In this document: positions 24,401 to 36,438 of the stretch, piece by piece
How positions within the stretch are numbered: the first letter of the stretch is position 1
Layout: each line of letters opens with the position of its first letter
Source: Fasciola hepatica
Taxonomy: Eukaryota; Platyhelminthes; Trematoda; Plagiorchiida; Fasciolidae
DNA: 64,000 bases
Reading direction: 5' to 3'
Assembly (NCBI GenBank): GCA_948099385.1
Contig: CANUEZ040000129.1
Location: 806,001 to 870,000, forward strand
Position numbers and translations under genes: made by a program
Notes under the pieces: model-generated
What the model saw: only the letters and a program-made list of their open reading frames with translations
The model's database searches: none
What the model was told of the DNA's origin: nothing

Positions 24401-26673
24401 CCCGCTCGGTTTCGTCTCACCATGGCTGCTACCCGGAAAGATCTTGCTGCAGCGGCTGTGCCGTAAGAAAGTTGATTGGGACCAGTCACTGGACCGAGGG
24501 GACCGGCTGGACTGGGAGGAATTTTTGAACACCTTGAAGAAATTAGGGGACATAAGAATACCACGATGTTTGACCCCTGGCCATACGACACGGACTGGAG
24601 AACTACATGCTTTTTCCGATGCATCCGAAGTCGGTTATGGAGCTGTGGTATACGGACGATGGTGCGCAGGAGATGGACAATATACCACGAGGATCCTGTT
24701 CGCCAAAGCCCGCGTTGCTCCACTGAAGTCGGTCTCAATCCCACGCCTCGAACTCAGCGCAGCCGTGTTGGCAGTCAGGGTGGTGCAAGCTGTGAAGAGA
24801 TGTTTCGATCTCTACATTTGGTCGGTGAGCTTCTGGACGGATTCAACGGTAGTACTTTACTACATTAACAACGTACGGAGCCGGTTTAGTACTTTCGTTG
24901 CTAACCGGCTCACGATTATCCACGATGAATCGGCCACGCACCAGTGGAGTCATGTCAGGTCTGGCGATAATCCGGCCGACCTGTGCTCTCGAGGTGCGAA
25001 CAACTTCAGGCAACTGGACACGTGGACGAGAGGGCCGAACTTCCTGCAATTGCCCAAACAGGACTGGCCCGTGTTCGAATTAAAACCCCCTACGGAATTG
25101 GAACTGGAGATCAAAGGCGTAGTGATAGCAACCAACGTCGTCGAAGCGTCGCCCATTTTATCGCGACTGGTCAGGTTTTCTTCCTGGATGAAGACGCTTC
25201 GTTCGCTAGTTTGGTTAACCAGGTTCAAGATAAGTTTACTAGCCATGAAAGGGCTACGGCCCTCAGGTCGGATACCGGTCGGCCCGATAGGTCCCGATGA
25301 GCTACAAGCGGCAGAGTATGATATTTTCAGAATGATACAACGCGAGGCTTTCGCCCGAGAACTCAAAAGGGCGGAAGAAGTGGGGCTGACCAATGAAGAC
25401 ATGCCATCTCCAAGAGGCGAGCTGAAGCGTTTAAACCCCAAAATCATCAACGGACTGCTGCGGGTGGATGGTAGGCTGACCAACGCCCACCTGAACTTCG
25501 ACACAAAGTATCCTATACTGCTGCCTGCGAGACAACCCGTAGTAGAGCTAATGATTCAACACGTCCACGCCGTAGAGGGACATGCCGGGGAAAGTCACGT
25601 GACGAGCGTCATCCGAAAGCGTCTTTGGTTGTTGAGAGGACGAGAGACTGTAGAACGCGTGATCCGACGGTGTGTGCAATGCAGGAGACGCAATGCCACA
25701 GCAGGCAAACAACTCATGGCCCCGCTACCAGAATGCAGGGTAACTACGGGCTGGTGGCCGTTCAGTGACACCGGGTTGGACTATTTCGGGCCCTTGTGGA
25801 TCAAGTGCGGGAAAAGATTAGAAAAGCGATACGGATGTATCATGACGTGCATGAAATCACGTGCGGTGCACCTAGAAGTCGCACATTCGATGACGACCGA
25901 TTCGTTTCTACGGGCCTTGCAAAGATTTATCAACCGAAGAGGCGTACCGGCCGACATATACTCAGATAATGGATCGAACTTTGTGGGTGCTCAACGGGAA
26001 TTGCAGCGTTGGCACAAGAACATAAACAGGGACGAACTGCAGAATCGAACCGTGGCCTACGGCATACGCTGGCATTTCAACCCCCCAACAGGCCAGTCAC
26101 CGAGGCGGCATATGGGAACGCATGATCCGGTCCGCCAGACGGATATTGCTGTCAATCATGGAGCAGCAGCCGCCCGACGACGAGACCCTGAACACCGTCA
26201 TGACTGAGGTGGAGCGAATCCTGAACAACCGCCCCCTGGTTCCAGTATTGAACGGCGACCCCACCCACCTGGCGCTCACCCCAAACGACTTATTGACGCT
26301 AAGGTCGAACGAGGGTTTCCAAGGGCCGGTAAACCTTCGTGGGAGCTACCTCCATGGGTGGAAGCAAGCGAACTATCTGGCCAAGGTCTTCTGGAGGCGA
26401 TGGCTACGGGAGTACCTACCGGCTTTGCAGACTCGACAGAAGTGGCTGGCCAAAACAAGACCATTCAAAGTTGGGGACGTGGTTATGATCGCCGACGAAC
26501 GCGCACATTTCAGCGCTTGGTCTTTGGGAGTAGTTACGGAAACCATCAAAAGCACCGACGAAATGATAAGAACGGTGAAGGTGAAGACAGCTAACGGAGT
26601 GCTCATTCGTGACATACGCAGTATTAACCTACTCGAGAGCGAAGACGGAGGAGATGATAACCCTGTGGCCTAG
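21477..26673 (+). CDS. BEL/Pao Gag-Pol polyprotein, one frameshift in integrase
   Basis: The first ATG is taken at 21477 (context CGCAAAATGCC); the open frame extends upstream into the LTR without another ATG. Residue numbers from there: Gag zinc knuckles from C349 (CRYCGTSH) and C382 (CFICLNTTH), aspartic protease D465 (FVDSGSD), RT catalytic D872-D873 (FYVDDYLG), RNase H D1048 (AFSDAS), integrase zinc-finger cysteines C1399/C1402, and DDE aspartates D1435 (GLDYFGP) and D1497 (YSDNGSN). The frame then ends at 26207. The expected integrase continuation, with the catalytic E (codon 26115-26117, GIWERM) and the C-terminal domain, lies in the +1 frame to the TAG at 26673. The shift lies at about 26085-26095. 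Both arms carry it, so it predates the duplication. As read, integrase would lack its third catalytic residue unless frameshifting occurs. Everything else looks intact. Confidence 0.92.
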
Positions 26674-27380
26674 TAAACCTTTTTCACACCAGTAATCGAG
26701 GTGGATAAAGAAACACCATATATACCACACGATCTCCGTCAAACACGTTAAGGTGCTCGCGGTCCCTTCGTTGACATTACAGAAGGTTCTTTCCGATATG
26801 TGGTGATGAGTGCGATTCCATTATACATCCCGATACATACGCGCATGCACGACGCACTCTACATCCCGTAAACCCATCATACATGTGACAGTGTTCTTTG
26901 TTCGCCTTTTGTTGACGCTACCGAATGCCCCTTGCACATGTGGAAGTAGTGGAGCTCAGGTCACACATGCATGCTACATTTACTCGTTTTCTTGCCACGC
27001 GGTCTTTTGTTGACATTGCAGAAAGTCCTCCTTTGATGTGTAGTCATAACTGTGATTTCATTGTAACCCCGGCACACACACACACGCACGCACGCACACA
27101 CACACACACTCAAGCGCGTACATCCAGGACCGGACGGCCCCTTACGAGGACAACGTCTATGTGACCATTCACGCCCGCCATCGGTCATTTGGTCTTGTGG
27201 AAGATGTAGACTAGCCTCACGTCTATGTAGCCAATGGGTTATGTGCGACCAGTAGTGGAACGTCGACGACGAGCATTAGACGCGCGCACTGACAGCAGGG
27301 CCTAGGCAGGTAGGAAGAATCAGTACCTTTATACCGAACCTTTGACTCTGCTAAGGATCCAGGAGGATTTTGGTGGGCGG
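26674..27380 (+). other. BEL element 3' untranslated region with degenerate repeats
   Basis: No env-like ORF. A TTGACATTACAGAA-like motif recurs at 26771, 26912 and 27010, embedded in longer similar segments (about 75% between the first and third). A (CA)n/(GCAC)n run lies at 27073-27109. The same region is mirrored at 37721-38427. Confidence 0.7.
27073..27109. repeat. (CA)n/(CGCA)n microsatellite
   Basis: Alternating CA and CGCA units inside the BEL 3' region. The mirror is at 37992-38028, the same length by eye. Confidence 0.9.
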
Positions 27381-27759
27381 TGTAACAGCCGGTCGTGGAA
27401 AATCCCCCTTTTTCCCTCGCGATTCAGTGTTTTTTCCCAACATCACTCATTTCCATACACTATTGACTTGTCTTTACGAACTGGTTGTTTTTCTGGACCA
27501 ATTGTTGTTTGTTCGCGCCCAGAGCGCTATTTTGGCACATCTTTGTTCAGGACCTGCGTGACGCACGTGCTGCCTGCTCACACGCTGCTATTCGGTTTCT
27601 CGTTGTTGAGACTTTGTGATCGTATTTTTGAGGTTTGTATATTGTTTACGTCATTGTTTATTTTAATAATCTAGTATCGTAGAATTATCACGGATAATCG
27701 CCTTCTGATTTCGGGATCCGTTGCGAATTTGGCTACGCATTGCTCAAACGTTCGTAACA
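27381..27759 (+). repeat. 3' LTR, left-arm BEL element
   Basis: 379 bp. Compared with the 5' LTR it has CCCCCTTTTT for CCCCTTTTTT, and substitutions at about 27542, 27573 and 27627. The last three are absent from the mirrored 3' LTR. Confidence 0.95.
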
Positions 27760-27764
27760 GGGAG

Positions 27765-28660
27765 GTAGCACGATACATGCCCATTCGCATCCAGCTCGTG
27801 GTGCTCCAAGAGTGATCCACACATTTTAGACGTTTTTATTATTTTTAAAGTTTTATCACAGTCAGATATCTGGCTGTCAGGGAAGGCGGAGCTGCTTTTG
27901 GTGGGTCACCACAGATCACACGCTCCGGCCGAAACATGAAACGCATGTAACAAGCCACGTCGGGAATAGGTCAACCACACCAGTCAAGTCGTAGCATTAC
28001 TGCAGCCTGGAGACATAGGTCACATGTGACAAGGCTAGTGTACCTGGAAAACAAAACAGTGGGGAATGTTTCCCTCTTTCTCATGCCAGTCCCCTACTTT
28101 TTTATTTTCATGTCGTCTCATTGGTGGTCAGCTCTGTGCAGGGAGACAATCACAGCCAGGGATGTTTACATATGTGCCACGGTAACACTCGCCATATCCG
28201 TGAAGTCAGAACCCTGAGGCGGTTTACATGGGACAGGAAATGCAGGGGAGGTAGAGTCAACCACGGCCAGTGATTATTTGATGGGGTTCATGTTCACCGA
28301 AACACCAGTTTGCACAAAGACATGGCACTACTTGCAGCACTAACAACGTGATAAGAAAACGGCCGAGCGCGGTGGGTTTGGTAAAGACCTTAGTTTGATT
28401 CAGACCGGAAATCTGGGTTTATGGACTCTAGTATCTGATGCCTTATACCTAAATACGCGATAGGCCGCTATGTTGGCTTGCCCCGAAGCAGGTACTTGAT
28501 GGCAAAGAATTGGGATTGTTTTGCAGCCCAAGATCGTGGAAGCGAGCCGTTGAGTTCCCTAATTGCTGTCGGGAGGAGGCCAACCATATGTGAGTCCAAT
28601 TGAAACTAGGATGTTTAAACCGGTTATCCGATTTATTAGTACCCTACTCCTATATCAAAG
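27765..28660. other. no recognisable gene (left arm; mirror 36441-37336)
   Basis: Only a 63-codon ORF without motifs. There is one substitution between arms near 28091. Confidence 0.5.
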
Positions 28661-28662
28661 GC

Positions 28663-28896
28663 CTAATCCCTCGAAATATAACGATTGTACATCCCGGTTG
28701 GCGTGTTGACCTTTAGGGCTGTGCATATCTCTTGTTTGAAAGCCACCGATGTCGATGATGACGCCCGAATTTGTGGCTTGTTCCGCATTGAGGCGTACTT
28801 GTTGATGAAGAAGTTTGACCCAAGTGCAAGCTTAAGCAAAGGGACAAAAACCAAGGACTTATTGTTGCGTAAGGAATAATTAGAAATGGTTCTCAA
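28663..28896 (-). pseudogene. LINE RT C-terminal fragment (left arm)
   Basis: The minus strand reads SLVFVPLLKLALGSNFFINKY and onward. This is the same R/G-x-N-F-F-x-x-K-Y block seen in LINE ORF2 C-termini at 13100 and 29850, followed by a poorly matching tail. The copy is 5'-truncated and lies only about 900 bp from a second, overlapping part of the same domain, so it is a separate insertion. Confidence 0.6.
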
Positions 28897-29835
28897 CTGT
28901 GGCGCTGAAATACGATCTGTTTTTCAAGACATTGTAAAAGAATATTGATCGGTTAGTAAGCGGACTAAGGCAAAGTTGGTTCTATGGCACGTGAGATAGA
29001 AAACGGAGTCGGTGAACCTTGGATAACCGAGAGTCGTAAGATTCCCTAATGAGCTTGGGGTTTGATCTAAAATAATCAATCAGTAGAAGAAAAAATAAAT
29101 TCTGCATGAAATTATGGAAGGAACTGAGCTGACTGATAGGGTGGGGGTAAAATCGGTGACATCATAACTGGATGCTGAGTTCAGTTAGTGAGCCACGCTA
29201 AGTGAGAGAAGTGAGGCTGGATTTTACAGCTCAAAATCGCTGAGGTAGTGACGGAAGTCTGTGCATTGGGACCTGATGTGGATGATAGGCAGAGTAAGCA
29301 AAAGGAAATCGAGGAGCGCCGAGCTAATGCCCATTCTGTTACGAACTGCGGTGATGCATTGGGGCGATCCACAAATGGTTTGTAGTTTTGTTGACCAAGT
29401 ATCAAATATTACATAGGCCAATCATTAGAGGACGCCAGAGTTATGTGACGGGGAGAGGATGAGAGACGGGGGCGGAGTGTAAATAAAGCTTAGCACCGGC
29501 AAAGCCTAAAGACTATTTTTCATGCACCCTGTGGTATTTCACATATTGGAGTACAATTTCAGAGGTACTGGCCTCAGTCATGAAAGTACCTATGTTTAGG
29601 CATTGTAACCTGGTGGGTTTGCGTTAAGTTGGTGGCAACGACGGTGAATAGTACGGCACATCCTAGAGGGTATCGAGGGTTCCGGTTGGTATCCAACGTT
29701 TTTCTCGTAAGCTCTATCAATAGTCATATATGGATTTAAGAGGGCGGTCAGTTTTCGTACATCCAGCGCTACGTGTAGCCCAGACTTAAATATGGTTTGG
29801 AAATCTATGGAGCAGATATCAGCTGTGAGTTTTTT
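28897..29835. other. no recognisable gene (left arm; mirror 35266-36204)
   Basis: Short overlapping 65-74 codon ORFs without recognisable domains. Probably LINE 3' untranslated or unrelated repeat DNA. Confidence 0.4.
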
Positions 29836-30655
29836 TCACAAAGTTGAATATTTAAGGAGGAATGAGCTACGTCCTAAGGATTTCTGCGAAGTAAGGATCG
29901 TTACACGGTGTTCTCTATTGCGCAGCTGATGTGTCGCGTTCTTGCTGAACTGGGCTTGGCCGGAGGATACAGCTAGTTTGTGGAGCAAAGTAAACAAAAA
30001 TGCGAGGTTAAGTTTTATTCTCCCAAGCCACAGAGGTTCAAACCGCAGGAGCGTACACCGCCGTCTGTGGCTTAGGCTCGTATAAAGCCCAAACAGTTTT
30101 TGGTAAATTGACACTGTACATTTTCATTGTCGATAATATCACGTTTGTGCATATTTGAGAACACAAGTGAAAAGTACTCCAGGGTTGGGCGAACGTGAAT
30201 TTTGTATTTCTCTAACTAACTGTTCGTGGGAAGGAAATTTCTCTGCAACAAGCCAGGAGACTTGTTTGCCCGTGCGGTTATGTGGGAAGTGCGTTCGGAG
30301 AAATTGAAAATGCAAGAGTATTGTAGTCCGAGGTCTCGTGCTGTTGGGGAATACGGGAGTGAGTCCCCGCCAACCTTAAGCCTACCACGAAGAATATTGC
30401 GGTTTAGCGTGAAATAGCTGCTTTCGTCTGCTGAGAATTCCACTTCCCACCGATCACAGCAGGAGGATAAAGGCTGCATCTCGACCATGATGTTGTTTAG
30501 TGCTGCAGCTAGGTTTCCCTGTTCGAATTCGTAGACTATCTTCATGCCATCGGTAAATAAGAAAATCTCGCCATAAGTGATGACACTGCAAATGTCATTT
30601 ATATATAATAAAATAGCAGTGGTCCTGGAAATCTTCTTTCGATGACCCCGCAGTT
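29836..30655 (-). pseudogene. 3' half of a LINE reverse transcriptase (left arm inner end)
   Basis: Inverted duplicate of 34446-35265. Read inward to outward on the minus strand it contains the post-palm RT region (109 codons, including YSPTARDLGLQYS, the usual DLGV site) and the thumb/C-terminal region (LAFLFTLLHKLA ... SFLLKYS). Its upstream half is absent: at 30655 the sequence changes to DNA that is only weakly similar to RT, while the mirror copy continues through the rest of the LINE. Confidence 0.8.
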
Positions 30656-33600
30656 AGCCCGGTGGGGTGCGGAGGTGTCGGATGTAACCATTTTCAGTAC
30701 CACTGATCGATGTAATCAGTGAGGCTGGTAACAGATGTAATGCTCTTCAGGGAAACTTGTTGTCCTTGGAGAAATGTTTGCCATTCATGGATGATGCGGT
30801 GACCATGCTGTAGCCACTGGCATATATCGTCGATCCCTCAAAACATCCGAACACTAAAAGTCTTCTTTGAACCATCCGCTTCTTGGACTTAATCGCACCC
30901 GAAGTCCATAAAAGGGTAAAAATTCCAAAATTGCCGTGGTTTCTAATGTTCCAGATCGTTTTTCCTCTTCCTCGATCAAGCGATCATTGCTCATGGCCCA
31001 CGGTATGTCGCAACACGAGTGCTGCTGCGAATCACACAGGAAACAATTACATTTAAGCACGTGCTCGCCACTGTTTCAGTTCCCAGAAGGAAGAGCAGCC
31101 GTGGAATTCCTTAGAAAGATAGAGCCCATCGCAAAGTTCACTACATTTAAAAACATAAAAACCACTCCTGGCAAAACTCCGCTGTAGAGAGAGGTCCTCA
31201 GATCGATTGCCGGCAAACAAGTACTCCCACCACTCTTTGATTCAGTGCCATCCAACCCCCCTGAACAACTTCCTACTGCCTACAACCCGTCACCACTCCT
31301 GCTGACCAGTGCGCAAGCGCAAAATGCGGACCTGGGGTTGTCCTGTCCACCTCCAACACTAAAATGCCTCCCTAAAAGGCTCCATGTTGCACCCCAGCCT
31401 CCAGTACTGTCTACCCACAGCCGAGCATTAAAGCCCCTCCCCTCGGTCAGCAGTCATTCATTCCCTAGCCCATCCGCCGAAAGAGCCAACAAATCGCCAG
31501 ATGCTAAAGCTCCAACCCGCACCGACCAGCCAGCTACAGCGTGGTCTTCTAGTGCCTCGGTCACAACGTTACCCCAGTCACCTGTTGTCCCCAATGGCCA
31601 AGGCCTCCACTGCACTGATGTCGTCACGCTCCCGGCTTCATTCGGGAGTCGGCGTGTGACCCCTCGCGCTCCAGCTAACCGGCCTGTTACCCATCCGCAT
31701 CCCCAACCACGGGCGTACCTACGAAATCGCGTCGCTCACCCTGGCTCTAGCCCACCACAGCATTTATTTGGTCCCTCGGATATTCGCGCACTCAAATGCT
31801 ACATGGCACCTCCATCAACTTAGACGCTACCATCGACGTCTGCAGACGCAGTACCACATCACAAACTTTCCATTAAGTATACCGCCTCAATCGAAAGCTC
31901 CACCAAACCCGAATCACGCAGGAAAATTTGCCTGCATGGTTACCAACTGGTGCCACAACATGTGGCCCGCGCCTGACCCTTTTCCGCCTCATGGTGTGCC
32001 ACATTTTACCCCTCCGCAACTTCAACATCCTCTGCCTCTTCACCATCAAAAATCGCAGTATTCTACTCTGACCCCACTGCACACTATGCCAGCTGAGGCT
32101 TCATACCAAAGCTTCTTTCATCAGCAGCCCTTTCTCTGCCATTTCACCCCTCACACTTATTCCGTGGAGCCTTGTGAGACGCCGGCCGCTTCAACAAACT
32201 CTATTCATAACATCATATCCGTCTCACTCCAATCCTACCTACCCTGCCATTCGTCACTCTTCCCACAAGACAGCTATCAAAACCATGAATGCTCCCCCTT
32301 ACTGCCCTCCATCACCTATACTGACCTCTTAGCATTCTTAATAACACTCCTCCGACTTATACCTGATCTGCCCAAAAGGTTTCCTCCAGAGCCGCCATGC
32401 CCTCCTCCAGATCTAATGTCCCGCGTTACCGAATCATCTCTGCTTCCAGTGTTAACCTCTACTGGACTTCATGAGTATTTGGCCCAATATATACTCTACG
32501 GTTATAGAGATACAGCTGTCCAAATGGAAGCAGCACCTCAATTCCGGTCTTCTTATATGGGTGACCCGCCTATTGACCACCACCATACTACGCACACTTT
32601 GGCTACCAAATCCAATGACGACTCGAAGCCTCCCACAGGAATGCTTTCTATAGCACCATTGGACTCTTGTTTCATCTTGAACAAGCTTTCTTCCACAGAA
32701 ATACTGACTGTCGCCCACAACTTCGACATTATCCTGATCGCTGAGACTCAGCTCATCGAGCACACACCCTCTGACCAAATATCACCGATTGGTTATCAAA
32801 CCCTCAGGGCTGAACGAATCTACCGCCACGGTGGATGTTGCATGGGGTATGTCTATGGCAGCCTGTCTGTAACCCTACCGGAAAATTCCATGCTGACAAA
32901 TGTTGTAGATTCTACATGGTTTACAATTTCTTTATCCCAGATGACCGTAGTTTTAGGTTGCATATATCGACCCCTCAGCAATGACGCTTCAAAATTTAAT
33001 CCCATCATTGACGCATTTATTACTTCGCTGACCTGCCACTTGGAGGTAAATTTATAGCAGGCACCTTCATTGCCCTGGGCATAAGCTGGTCTTCCTTTGC
33101 TGCCCCCTAAAAATATTTGCAATTTACCTCATGCATTCGCCTGGGCCAATGGTCCCAACATGTAAAACAGCCTACCAGAAGAAATAACATTGTTGATCTG
33201 ATATTTACCCTGTGTTTACCAAACGTTTCTGCCTCGGTAATGAACAACTACACAGGGAGTGACCATGAAGTCGTCAGTTGCAGATTTCAAGTCGAGCCAC
33301 ACACTGACAGCCTACAATCTAAAGGTCCCTTCTCCGTCAATTGAAATGGGACCAAATCCACTCGCAAATTCGCTCCATGAACTGGGACGTGTCTTTCTTA
33401 ACAGCAAGTATTCAGAACACCGATAACCTTCTCTACTCAAATCTACACTCATGAGTCGGAAAAATATCAAGCCTCTACTATCCATCCAGACCAGCAAGCT
33501 ACCATACAATCAGGCCAAAGCAGAAACACGAAGAGCTTTGACGACAGTGCCAACGAAATCGAGACTTTTCTATAGTCTTGCGACCGGAATGCCCCTCCAG

Positions 33601-34445
33601 CGAAATTCACCTCAGAGCCCGTGACCTACAACCCAGGCAAGAAATCAAAGCACTTAGCCCCCCCCCAAAAAAAAGGCTCAAGAGCACGCCCGGCTGCACA
33701 GGGCTAGAGCCCCACAATCAACTAGATGCATAAAACAGATCATCCTTTTGGGTAATCTCATAACCTCACCTCGAACGATAGCTGACACGTTTAACACACA
33801 CTTCGCAACCACCGTGTCCCTCGGTCCAGAGTATACCCAGCTTGCCACCACGTCCATCACAGGTTTCTCATTCAGTTCTATAGATCCACACTTTCAAACA
33901 GACCTATCAGCCCGGATCTGATGGTCTGACATCAGCAATATTCTCCGTTGGTGACCCGGATGTCCCCCTCAATACTAAACCTATACAATCCACCTCTCCA
34001 AACCGGAACCTCACTCAGCCAATGGAAGAAATCCATTATCTTCCCTGGCATAAGAAAGGTGCAGGATATGACATTACCAAATACAGCCTGATTAATCACA
34101 GCAATTGATCTCCAGGCTGTTAGAAAGATACCCGGAAACACTACCTGATCGACTACCTTTCTGCACATAAACTCATCAGCACGGATTTCTCAGATCACGC
34201 TCGTGCTCAACCTGCCAATTAGACTTTCTGAACTTGGTAACAACGGCTGCCGTAAAGGGCAGAGCACTCGTGATCATCTATCTTGATATGACAGAAGCCT
34301 TTGATAGAGTCCTGCACCTGAAGTTGCTGAGCAAGATTGAAGGTGACGGGATTGAAAACCCCCAACCTAGTTGGTATGAATCTTACCTACAAGACAGTTA
34401 CTAAGTTACATGTATCCAGGCCAGATGCCAGACCCCCACCCGACT
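30656..34445. other. unique spacer between the palindrome arms
   Basis: 3790 bp that is not repeated in inverted form. Most of it (from about 30900) is the 5' two thirds of the plus-strand LINE that continues into the right arm. Confidence 0.9.
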
Positions 34446-35265
34446 AACAGCGGGGTCATCGAAAGAAGAGTTCTAGGACCACTGCTATTTTATTATATAT
34501 AAATGACATTTGCAGTGTCATCACTTATGGCGAGATTTTCTCATTTACCGATGGCATGAAGATAGTCTACGAATTCGAACAGGGAAACCTAGCTGCAGCA
34601 CTAAACAACATCACGGTCGAGATGCAGCCTTTATCCTCCTGCTGTGATCGGTGGGAAGTGGAATTCTCAGCAGACGAAAGCAGCTATTTCACGCTAAACC
34701 GCAATATTCTTCGTGGTAGGCTTAAGGTTGGCGGGGACTCACTCCCGTATTCCCCAACAGCACGAGACCTCGGACTACAATACTCTTGCATTTTCAATTT
34801 CTCCGAACGCACTTCCCACATAACCGCACGGGCAAACAAGTCTCCTGGCTTGTTGCAGAGAAATTTCCTTCCCACGAACAGTTAGTTAGAGAAATACAAA
34901 ATTCACGTTCGCCCAACCCTGGAGTACTTTTCACTTGTGTTCTCAAATATGCACAAACGTGATATTATCGACAATGAAAATGTACAGTGTCAATTTACCA
35001 AAAACTGTTTGGGCTTTATACGAGCCTAAGCCACAGACGGCGGTGTACGCTCCTGCGGTTTGAACCTCTGTGGCTTGGGAGAATAAAACTTAACCTCGCA
35101 TTTTTGTTTACTTTGCTCCACAAACTAGCTGTATCCTCCGGCCAAGCCCAGTTCAGCAAGAACGCGACACATCAGCTGCGCAATAGAGAACACCGTGTAA
35201 CGATCCTTACTTCGCAGAAATCCTTAGGACGTAGCTCATTCCTCCTTAAATATTCAACTTTGTGA
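30900..35265 (+). pseudogene. near full-length plus-strand LINE spanning the spacer and right arm
   Basis: Order on the plus strand: an ORF1-like region (30936-31823), whose EFLRKIEP ... PGKTPL part resembles the LINE at 16200-16300, with a proline/serine-rich stretch; a proline-rich start of ORF2 (from 31768); an EEP endonuclease with IILIAETQL near 32730 and TGSDHEVVSC near 33255; a decayed linker; and the reverse transcriptase with IIYLDMTEAFDRVLH near 34280, GVIERRVLGPLLF near 34455 and FTDGMKIVY at about 34547, where the second catalytic aspartate is replaced by glycine. The thumb region ends at 35265. Several stops and frameshifts (33057, about 33345-34200, about 34500) make it inactive. 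It is CR1/jockey-like by layout. The right arm begins inside its RT at 34446. Confidence 0.8.
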
Positions 35266-36204
35266 AAAAAACTCACAGCTGATATCTGCTCCATAGATTT
35301 CCAAACCATATTTAAGTCTGGGCTACACGTAGCGCTGGATGTACGAAAACTGACCGCCCTCTTAAATCCATATATGACTATTGATAGAGCTTACGAGAAA
35401 AACGTTGGATACCAACCGGAACCCTCGATACCCTCTAGGATGTGCCGTACTATTCACCGTCGTTGCCACCAACTTAACGCAAACCCACCAGGTTACAATG
35501 CCTAAACATAGGTACTTTCATGACTGAGGCCAGTACCTCTGAAATTGTACTCCAATATGTGAAATACCACAGGGTGCATGAAAAATAGTCTTTAGGCTTT
35601 GCCGGTGCTAAGCTTTATTTACACTCCGCCCCCGTCTCTCATCCTCTCCCCGTCACATAACTCTGGCGTCCTCTAATGATTGGCCTATGTAATATTTGAT
35701 ACTTGGTCAACAAAACTACAAACCATTTGTGGATCGCCCCAATGCATCACCGCAGTTCGTAACAGAATGGGCATTAGCTCGGCGCTCCTCGATTTCCTTT
35801 TGCTTACTCTGCCTATCATCCACATCAGGTCCCAATGCACAGACTTCCGTCACTACCTCAGCGATTTTGAGCTGTAAAATCCAGCCTCACTTCTCTCACT
35901 TAGCGTGGCTCACTAACTGAACTCAGCATCCAGTTATGATGTCACCGATTTTACCCCCACCCTATCAGTCAGCTCAGTTCCTTCCATAATTTCATGCAGA
36001 ATTTATTTTTTCTTCTACTGATTGATTATTTTAGATCAAACCCCAAGCTCATTAGGGAATCTTACGACTCTCGGTTATCCAAGGTTCACCGACTCCGTTT
36101 TCTATCTCACGTGCCATAGAACCAACTTTGCCTTAGTCCGCTTACTAACCGATCAATATTCTTTTACAATGTCTTGAAAAACAGATCGTATTTCAGCGCC
36201 ACAG

Positions 36205-36438
36205 TTGAGAACCATTTCTAATTATTCCTTACGCAACAATAAGTCCTTGGTTTTTGTCCCTTTGCTTAAGCTTGCACTTGGGTCAAACTTCTTCATCAAC
36301 AAGTACGCCTCAATGCGGAACAAGCCACAAATTCGGGCGTCATCATCGACATCGGTGGCTTTCAAACAAGAGATATGCACAGCCCTAAAGGTCAACACGC
36401 CAACCGGGATGTACAATCGTTATATTTCGAGGGATTAG
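36205..36438 (+). pseudogene. LINE RT C-terminal fragment (right arm)
   Basis: Mirror of 28663-28896, with the same translation. Confidence 0.6.

Larger units (their letters stand above)
21056..27759 (+). mobile_element. BEL/Pao LTR retrotransposon, left-arm copy
   Basis: A complete element of 6704 bp: 379-bp LTRs beginning TGTAACAG and ending CGTAACA, flanked by a 5-bp target duplication GGGAG (21051-21055 and 27760-27764). It encodes one Gag-Pol with BEL/Pao domain order (Gag zinc knuckles, aspartic protease, RT with YVDD, RNase H, integrase). There is no envelope ORF between 26674 and 27380. A purine-rich stretch at 27361-27380 could be the polypurine tract. I could not recognise a tRNA primer-binding site after the 5' LTR. 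Confidence 0.95.
18378..30655 (+). repeat. left arm of the 12.3 kb inverted repeat
   Basis: The reverse complement of 34446-46723. Every feature in this arm has a mirror partner whose coordinates sum to 65101, or to 65095 between the TA-run indel near 19790 and the ATT tail. By eye I saw about fifteen substitutions, for example near 18538, 18937, 19883, 20308, 20370, 23494, 27542, 28091 and 30487, plus length differences in the two microsatellites. That is roughly 99.9% identity. The inner edge lies inside a LINE RT; inward of 30655 the sequence diverges abruptly from its mirror. Confidence 0.95.

Noticed and set aside
24950..25504. 184-codon minus-strand ORF, and other 130-155 codon antisense ORFs inside the BEL element
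   Set aside because: They are frame shadows of the conserved pol coding strand.
26674..27380. Possible envelope gene downstream of BEL pol
   Set aside because: Only ORFs under 80 codons, with no signal peptide, transmembrane or glycoprotein features.
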